From positions 1-25,283 of the forward strand of contig CALFJC010000106.1 in assembly GCA_937877655.1 (NCBI GenBank): a stretch of 25,283 nucleotides of DNA, given 5' to 3'. Under the pieces are notes generated by a model, which worked only from the letters and a program-made list of their open reading frames with translations, was not told the origin of the DNA and did no database searches. The translations under genes and the position numbers were made by a program. Shown here piece after piece: positions 21,209 to 25,283 of the stretch. Origin of the DNA: an uncultured Selenomonadales bacterium (GTDB lineage Bacteria > Bacillota > Negativicutes > Selenomonadales > Selenomonadaceae). The stretch's first letter is position 1; every line of letters begins with the position of its first letter.

Positions 21209-21643
21209 ATGTTTGGAATAATCGTAGGCACTCACGGACAATTTGCTCCGGGTATCGTGCAGTCGTGTGAAATGATTTTCGGCAAGCGCGACAAACTCAA
21301 GGCGGTTACGCTTATGCCGGGCGAAGGTCCCGATGATGTCGTCGAAAAATACAAGCAGGCGATTGCGGAGCTCGGCACGGAAAAAATTTTGTTCTTCAAC
21401 GATTTGATGGGCGGCAGTCCCTACAACGCGGCTTGCAGACTCGTTGCGGAAAATGAAAATTACGGAATAGTTGCGGGCGTCAACTTGCCGGGGCTGATTG
21501 CAATGTCCGCCGCGCAGGATACCGATGACGGCTCGGCGACAATCGCTGAAATTATGGCGCAGGCACTCGACGCTTGCAAGGACGGCGCAGTCATTTCTTC
21601 TTACGAAAGTTTGAACGTCGAATCCGACGACGATGAACTTTAA
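21209..21643 (+). CDS. manX: PTS mannose-family EIIA component
   Basis: Accepts phosphate from HPr and passes it to EIIB. The active-site histidine is H9 in VGTHGQFAPG. A second motif, FFNDLMGGSPYNAA, is typical of mannose-family IIA. ATG 21209 was chosen over ATG 21203 and an upstream start because GGGAGG at 21196-21201 lies 7 nt away. The product has 144 residues and is IIA alone, not the IIAB fusion of E. coli ManX. It is first of four PTS genes. Its C-terminus is acidic (VESDDDEL). The sugar is unknown: mannose-family systems also take fructose, sorbose, hexosamines and others. The symbol follows family usage only. Confidence 0.93.
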   Translation: MFGIIVGTHGQFAPGIVQSCEMIFGKRDKLKAVTLMPGEGPDDVVEKYKQAIAELGTEKILFFNDLMGGSPYNAACRLVAENENYGIVAGVNLPGLIAMSAAQDTDDGSATIAEIMAQALDACKDGAVISSYESLNVESDDDEL

Positions 21644-21667
21644 AATTTTTTTGGGAGGGTTTTTATC

Positions 21668-22159
21668 ATGGAAATTGCTTTTTGCAGAATCGACGACCGT
21701 TTGATTCACGGTCAAGTCGCAACGGTTTGGTCGAAAGTCACGGGTTGCAATCGCATCATGTGCGTCAGCGACGAGGTTGCCAAAGACGAACTGCGCAAAA
21801 AACTTTTGTTGCAAGTCGTTCCGCCCGGTCTCAAAGGTTACGTTATCCCCGTCGATAAAGCCGTCGAGGCTTACAAAAATCCGAAGTACAACACTTTCAA
21901 AACGCTTTTCCTGTTCACAAATCCGAGAGACGTTGTCCGCGCAGTCAAAGGCGGCATTCCGTTTAAATCCGTCAATCTCGGCGGCAAATGTTTTAAAGAC
22001 GGCGACACTCTCATTTCTCAAGCGGTTGCCGTCAATGCCGATGACGTTGCGGCGATTAAAGAGCTTGTCGGCATGGGAATTGAAGTTGAAATGCGCAAGC
22101 TCGTCAATGACCCGAAAGTCGATGCTATGGACGCTCTTAAGGCGAAAGGACTCATCTAA
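21668..22159 (+). CDS. PTS mannose/sorbose-family EIIB component
   Basis: Transfers phosphate from EIIA to the incoming sugar. The phosphorylated histidine is H14 in RIDDRLIHGQVA, the canonical start of a IIB of the mannose/fructose/sorbose class. The rest (AKDELRKKLLLQVVPPG, GIPFKSVNLGG, GMGIEVEMRKLVND) fits the family over its full 163 residues. GGGAGG precedes the ATG by about 9 nt. It sits 24 nt after EIIA and 20 nt before EIIC. Confidence 0.94.
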   Translation: MEIAFCRIDDRLIHGQVATVWSKVTGCNRIMCVSDEVAKDELRKKLLLQVVPPGLKGYVIPVDKAVEAYKNPKYNTFKTLFLFTNPRDVVRAVKGGIPFKSVNLGGKCFKDGDTLISQAVAVNADDVAAIKELVGMGIEVEMRKLVNDPKVDAMDALKAKGLI

Positions 22160-22179
22160 CATTTAGCGAGGTGTTCTAA

Positions 22180-22989
22180 ATGTCAGGAGTAGAATTAATT
22201 TTACTTTTTATCGTGGCGTCAATAACGGGCATGGCGGCAGTTTTGGACGAAGCACAATTTCACAGACCCGTTGTCGCCTGCACCTTGACGGGAATTGTTT
22301 TGGGCGATCCGACAACAGGAATAATTCTCGGCGGCACGCTGGAAATGATGGCTCTCGGTTGGATGAACGTCGGCGCGGCTATGGCTCCCGACGCGGCACT
22401 TGCCTCCACAGTTTCAACCGTCTTGGTTATCGTCGGACATCAATCAATCGGCGCGGGCATTGCACTTGCCGTTCCGCTCGCGGCGGCAGGACAAGTCTTA
22501 ACAATTTTCGTCAGAACAATCACGGTCTTTTTCCAACATTTGGCAGATAAATACGCTGAAGAAGCAAATCTGCGCGGAATAGAAATGTGTCACGTTGCAG
22601 GCTTGGTTTTGCAAGCTCTGCGCGTCGCAATTCCGACTGTGGCAATAGCAATGGTCGCGGGAACAGATGTCGTCAACAACGCTCTTAACTCAATCCCCGA
22701 AGTAATTACTCGCGGCTTGCAAGTCGCCGGCGGCTTTATCGTCGTCGTCGGTTATGCAATGGTTATCAACCTTATGAACGCCCAAAAACTTATGGTTTAT
22801 TTCTTCTTGGGATTTTTAATCGCAGTCTTTACCGACGTTAATTTAATCGGCTTCGGCGCGATTGGTGCCATTTGCGCTTACTTCCACATTAAAGATATGC
22901 AAAAAGATATTGCGATTGAAGAAGCCGCCAAAACCGGCGGAGGCGGCGGTGTCGAAGGCGACGACATTGACGATTCAGATTTGATGTGA
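22180..22989 (+). CDS. manY: PTS mannose-family EIIC component
   Basis: One of the two membrane subunits of the sugar channel. The 269-residue protein has several long hydrophobic segments. Family motifs are DEAQFHRPVVACTLTGIVLG and GGTLEMMALGWMNVGAAMAPD near the N-terminus, with AGQVLTIFVRT after them. The C-terminus is a Gly-rich then acidic tail (GGGGGVEGDDIDDSD) that is not part of the core fold. GCGAGG precedes the ATG. EIID begins 10 nt after its stop. The symbol follows E. coli usage; the sugar is not known. Confidence 0.94.
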   Translation: MSGVELILLFIVASITGMAAVLDEAQFHRPVVACTLTGIVLGDPTTGIILGGTLEMMALGWMNVGAAMAPDAALASTVSTVLVIVGHQSIGAGIALAVPLAAAGQVLTIFVRTITVFFQHLADKYAEEANLRGIEMCHVAGLVLQALRVAIPTVAIAMVAGTDVVNNALNSIPEVITRGLQVAGGFIVVVGYAMVINLMNAQKLMVYFFLGFLIAVFTDVNLIGFGAIGAICAYFHIKDMQKDIAIEEAAKTGGGGGVEGDDIDDSDLM

Positions 22990-22999
22990 GGTGAGTTTT

Positions 23000-23827
23000 A
23001 TGGACGAGAAAAAAGTTACAAAGAACGATCTGTTTTGGACGTTTATCCGCTCAAATTTCCTGCTCGGCTCCTTCAACTTTGAACGTATGCAGTCAATGGG
23101 ATTCTGCGTCTCCATGATTCCGATTCTGAAAAGAGTTTACGGCGACAACAAGGAAGAAATGAAGGCGGCTTTGAAACGTCACTTGGAATTTTTTAACACT
23201 CAACCGTTCGTGGCGGCGGCGATTATGGGCATTATCGGCGCAATGGAAGAAAAACGTGCCAACGGAGCCGATATTTCTCCCGCGACACTTTCGGGCGTCA
23301 AAGTCGGTTTAATCGGTCCTTTGGCGGGCGTCGGCGATCCTATTTTCTGGGGAACAATTCGCCCCGTTTTGGCGGCACTCGGCGCGGGCATTGCTCTTAC
23401 CGGCTCGATTCTCGGTCCTTTGATTTTCTTTTTTGCCTTCAACGCAATTCGTCTCGCCACTCATTGGTACGGCGTCAAATACGGTTACGAAAAAGGAACT
23501 CAACTCGTCGAAAATATCGGCGGCAATGAAATGAAATTCTTGACCGAAGGCGCGTCCGTGCTCGGCTTGCTGGTTATGGGCGCACTCGTTGCAAAATGGA
23601 CAACCGTCAACATGCCGCTTGTTATTTCCGAATATGATAACGCAATGGGCGAACACGTCGTTACCACTCTCCAAACAATTCTTGACAGTTTGATGCCCGG
23701 TATCGTTGCTTTGCTGATGACTTTCGCTTGCATGGGGCTTTTGAAACGCGGCATGAATCCGCTCGTTATAATTATCGGCTTGTTCGCGATTGGCATTGTC
23801 GGCTACGCCATAGGCTTGTTTGCTTAA
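23000..23827 (+). CDS. manZ: PTS mannose-family EIID component
   Basis: The second membrane subunit of the sugar channel, specific to mannose-class PTS. The 275-residue product has LFWTFIRSNFLLGSFNFERMQSMGF at the N-terminus and FFNTQPFVAAAIMGIIGAMEE. The highly conserved GPLAGVGDPIFWGTIRPVLAALG follows, and hydrophobic helices fill the C-terminal part. ATG 23000 was chosen because AGGTG (22989-22993) lies 6 nt upstream; the frame could also open at GTG 22991, which is inside that ribosome site. It is the last gene of the PTS unit, followed by a terminator. Confidence 0.94.
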   Translation: MDEKKVTKNDLFWTFIRSNFLLGSFNFERMQSMGFCVSMIPILKRVYGDNKEEMKAALKRHLEFFNTQPFVAAAIMGIIGAMEEKRANGADISPATLSGVKVGLIGPLAGVGDPIFWGTIRPVLAALGAGIALTGSILGPLIFFFAFNAIRLATHWYGVKYGYEKGTQLVENIGGNEMKFLTEGASVLGLLVMGALVAKWTTVNMPLVISEYDNAMGEHVVTTLQTILDSLMPGIVALLMTFACMGLLKRGMNPLVIIIGLFAIGIVGYAIGLFA

Positions 23828-23865
23828 ATCTTTAACCACATTTTAACCATACCTTACCCCAAAAC

Positions 23866-23898
23866 AAAGAGTCTCAAGGTTACCTTTGAGGCTCTTTT
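23866..23898 (+). terminator. Rho-independent terminator of the PTS operon
   Basis: AAGAGTCTCAAGG pairs with CCTTTGAGGCTCTT (one bulged T and one T-G pair) around TTA, followed by TTTT. It lies 38 nt after the EIID stop. Confidence 0.9.
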
Positions 23899-23902
23899 GC
23901 GG

Positions 23903-23908
23903 TATAAT
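23903..23908 (+). promoter_or_regulatory. Candidate -10 box before the sugar-binding-protein locus
   Basis: A perfect TATAAT follows the terminator. The best -35 at proper spacing is poor (TTACCT, 23880-23885, inside the terminator stem). If used, the transcript would start about 10 nt before the AGGTGA ribosome site of the truncated first copy. Confidence 0.45.
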
Positions 23909-23915
23909 CGCAACA

Positions 23916-24219
23916 GGTGATTTTATGCGAAAAATATTTTTGGCAATGACAATCGGGCTTGCGCTTCTCGCGGCAGGTTTTTATCATTTTTATAAAACAG
24001 ATTATTCACTGAGACAAAACGAACACCGAAAAAAACTCGGAGCGTTTTACATGACGCTGAATTAATCTTGGCGGGTGATTTTATGCGAAAAATATTTTTG
24101 GCAATGACAATCGGGCTTGCGCTTCTCGCGGCTGGTTTTTATCACTTTTACGAAACGGATTATTCGCTTAGACAAAATGAACACCGAAAAAAACTCGGAG
24201 CGGTTTACATGACGCTGAA
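23916..24219 (+). repeat. Diverged 146-bp direct duplication of the sugar-binding gene's 5' end
   Basis: Copy 1 at 23916-24061 and copy 2 at 24074-24219 include the ribosome site and the first 45 codons. They differ at 9 positions; 7 are synonymous and two change a residue (Lys24Glu, Phe41Val). Twelve bases (24062-24073) separate the copies. Confidence 0.92.
23925..24065 (+). pseudogene. Truncated 5' copy of the sugar-binding-protein gene (46 codons)
   Basis: A 46-residue reading frame, MRKIFLAMTIGLALL... to ...GAFYMTLN, ends at TAA 24063-24065. It repeats the signal/anchor segment and first beta strand of the gene that starts at 24083, and has its own AGGTGA ribosome site. The last shared codons (MTLN) are where the full gene enters its sugar-binding fold, so this product cannot bind sugar. 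It may be translated as a small membrane peptide and could affect translation of the full gene, but a relic of a lost paralogue is the simplest reading. Confidence 0.8.
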
Positions 24220-25036
24220 CAATCCTTTTTACGAAGTCATTGATGAAGAAATTCGCACGGTTGTGGAAAATCACGGCGACATTTTAATTTCAAGAGACCC
24301 CGCGTTGAGCGTCGAAAAGCAGGTTGAAGAAATTCAAGGGCTGATTGCGGGCGGCGTCGAATTGATTTTTATAAATCCCGTCGATTGGTCGAATGTCGAG
24401 CCCGCATTGAAAATTGCCCGCGCCGCAAAAATTCCCGTCATTGCGATTGATACCAACGTTGAAGATGATTCGCTTGTTGTTTGTACCGTCGTTTCCGATA
24501 ATTATTCGGCGGGCGTTCAATGCGCCGAACATTTGCTGAAAAATTCTTCGGGCGGGAAAATCGCTCTGCTGAAACATTCGCAAGCCCGCTCCTCAATCGA
24601 CAGGATAGCGGGTTTTCGCGATAAAATTTCCGCCGATAAAAATTTTGAGATCGTCGCCGAAGCCGAATGTCTCGGACAGTTGGAAGTCGCAATGCCCGTC
24701 ATGGAAAATTTAATCAAAACTCATCCCGAAATAAATATCGTCATGGCTTTGAACGACCCCGCCGCCATGGGAGCAATCGCCGCACTTCAAAACGAAAATT
24801 TATCGGGCAAAGTCAAAGTCTACGGCGTTGACGGCGTGCCCGAAACTAAGGAAATGATTTTTTCGCGCAGAATGACAGCTACCGCCGGGCAATCGCCGCG
24901 CCAAATCGGAAAAATCGCCGCCGACCGCGCTTATAAAATTTTGAACGGAGAATCCGTCGAGAAAATTATTAAACTTCCTACCAAGCTCCTTTCCGCAGAA
25001 AATATTTCCGCCGCCGACCTCGACAGTTGGGATTGA
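24083..25036 (+). CDS. Periplasmic sugar-binding protein (RbsB-like, Peripla_BP_4), membrane-anchored
   Basis: A solute-binding protein of the ribose/galactose-binding type, 317 residues. It has an N-terminal hydrophobic helix (about 4-20) with no lipobox cysteine, so it is either secreted or held by an uncleaved anchor. Family features: VYMTLNNPFYEVI (first strand), ALSVEKQVEEIQGLIAGGVELIFINPVDW, IPVIAIDTNV, VVSDNYSAGVQCAEHLL, MALNDPAAMGAIAAL and VYGVDGVPETKEMI. ATG 24083 has GGGTGA 4-5 nt upstream; the longer frame from TTG 24068 has nothing. No ABC permease or ATPase is in the window. Such proteins are also used as sugar sensors beside histidine kinases. Partial copies of the gene flank it on both sides. 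Confidence 0.9.
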   Translation: MRKIFLAMTIGLALLAAGFYHFYETDYSLRQNEHRKKLGAVYMTLNNPFYEVIDEEIRTVVENHGDILISRDPALSVEKQVEEIQGLIAGGVELIFINPVDWSNVEPALKIARAAKIPVIAIDTNVEDDSLVVCTVVSDNYSAGVQCAEHLLKNSSGGKIALLKHSQARSSIDRIAGFRDKISADKNFEIVAEAECLGQLEVAMPVMENLIKTHPEINIVMALNDPAAMGAIAALQNENLSGKVKVYGVDGVPETKEMIFSRRMTATAGQSPRQIGKIAADRAYKILNGESVEKIIKLPTKLLSAENISAADLDSWD

Positions 25037-25037
25037 A

Positions 25038-25265
25038 ATGAAATTTTTAACAGTGAAAAACATGCACAGAACACTTTACGTCTGCAATGTTTCGCGCAGA
25101 ATGACAGCTACCGCCGGGCAATCGCCGCGTCAAATCGGAAAAATTGCCGCCGACCGCGCTTATAAAATTTTGAACGGAGAATCCGTCGAGAAAATTATCA
25201 AACTCCCTACAAAACTCCTTTCCGCAGAAAATATTTCCGCCGCCGACCTCGACAGTTGGGATTGA
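25038..25265 (+). pseudogene. Chimeric frame: start of an unknown downstream gene joined to a sugar-binding-protein C-terminus
   Basis: The 75-codon frame begins MKFLTVKNMHRTLYVCNV, about 18 residues unrelated to the binding protein, then continues in register with its last 57 residues (from SRRMTATAG to LDSWD). It overlaps the full gene's end closely (TGAAATGA). The same ATGAAATTTTTAACAGT start recurs right after it at 25267. So the first 18 codons look like the start of the normal downstream gene, cut by a deletion that fused it to a second binding-protein gene. The C-terminal piece alone lacks most of the fold. It is unlikely to be functional, though it keeps an open frame. Confidence 0.72.
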
Positions 25266-25266
25266 A

Positions 25267-25283
25267 ATGAAATTTTTAACAGT
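25267..25283 (+). CDS. Start of an unidentified downstream gene (3' truncated by window end)
   Basis: ATG 25267 begins a frame reading MKFLT, identical to the start at 25038. It lies just after the stop of the chimeric frame, as ATG 25038 does after the full gene. Only five codons are visible, so no product can be named. Confidence 0.4.

Larger units (their letters stand above)
24861..25283 (+). repeat. Diverged 194-bp direct duplication of the sugar-binding gene's 3' end
   Basis: Copy 1 at 24861-25054 and copy 2 at 25090-25283 (window end) are offset by 229 bp. They cover the last 58 or so codons, the stop, and the next start ATGAAATTTTTAACAGT. Six differences are visible, all at third codon positions and all synonymous. 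Thirty-five bases (25055-25089) separate the copies. The duplication may continue beyond the window. Confidence 0.93.

Noticed and set aside
21140..22162. 340-codon minus-strand open frame opposite PTS IIA/IIB
   Set aside because: Shadow of two well-conserved PTS genes with catalytic histidines; no motif or start signal on the minus strand.
23916..24219. Assembly error duplicating the sugar-binding gene's 5' end
   Set aside because: The copies differ at nine positions with a strong third-codon bias, which a mis-assembly would not produce.

Overview
This 25.3 kb window is gene-dense chromosomal DNA. It probably comes from a diderm Firmicute of the Negativicutes/Selenomonadales type. The evidence is a mixture. 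Gram-negative-type traits are a membrane-bound nitrate reductase NarGHJI, a type IV pilus retraction ATPase with a PilC/GspF protein and a prepilin, and short-form Psd. Firmicute-type traits are a split mannose-family PTS, a DpnII-like restriction system, strong AGGAG ribosome sites and frequent ATGA overlaps. The taxonomic call is inference; no rRNA is present. No tRNA, rRNA or CRISPR array was seen.

Layout. 1-2623 (+): the 3' part of narH, then narJ and narI, closed by a terminator. 2688-8736 (+): a consensus promoter, a leader with a strong hairpin, glmS, and then a tightly packed defence block. The block holds a GmrSD-like DUF262/DUF1524 gene split by an apparent frameshift, a DpnA-like GATC adenine methyltransferase and a DpnII-like endonuclease. 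It runs by overlap into a WecG/TagA-family glycosyltransferase. 8856-10200 (+): psd and pssA, which make phosphatidylethanolamine via phosphatidylserine. 10265-10932 (-): two small genes, a ribbon-helix-helix-like protein and a coiled-coil membrane protein. 11086-13380 (+): a class A penicillin-binding protein with an unusual Glu/Pro/Tyr repeat tail. 13467-13587: four consecutive stem-loops. 13642-17048 (+): pilT, pilC, ftsE (no ftsX follows) and a prepilin-like gene. 17088-20851 (-): grpE-dnaK-dnaJ without hrcA or a visible CIRCE element. 21209-23827 (+): mannose-family PTS IIA, IIB, IIC and IID. 23925-25283 (+): a periplasmic sugar-binding protein gene flanked on both sides by diverged partial copies of itself.

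Functional themes are anaerobic respiration, envelope precursor synthesis (GlcN-6-P, phospholipid, peptidoglycan, surface glycan), surface pili, protein folding and sugar uptake. The most distinctive points are: (i) the GATC restriction cassette without a visible DpnM-type partner, next to a broken DUF262 gene; (ii) the leader hairpin of glmS, which buries a Shine-Dalgarno sequence; (iii) the remnants around the sugar-binding gene, whose differences are almost all synonymous and so point to decay of a former tandem array of full-length paralogues; (iv) the four-hairpin intergenic element; and (v) intergenic tandem repeats with units of 7 or 14 bp.
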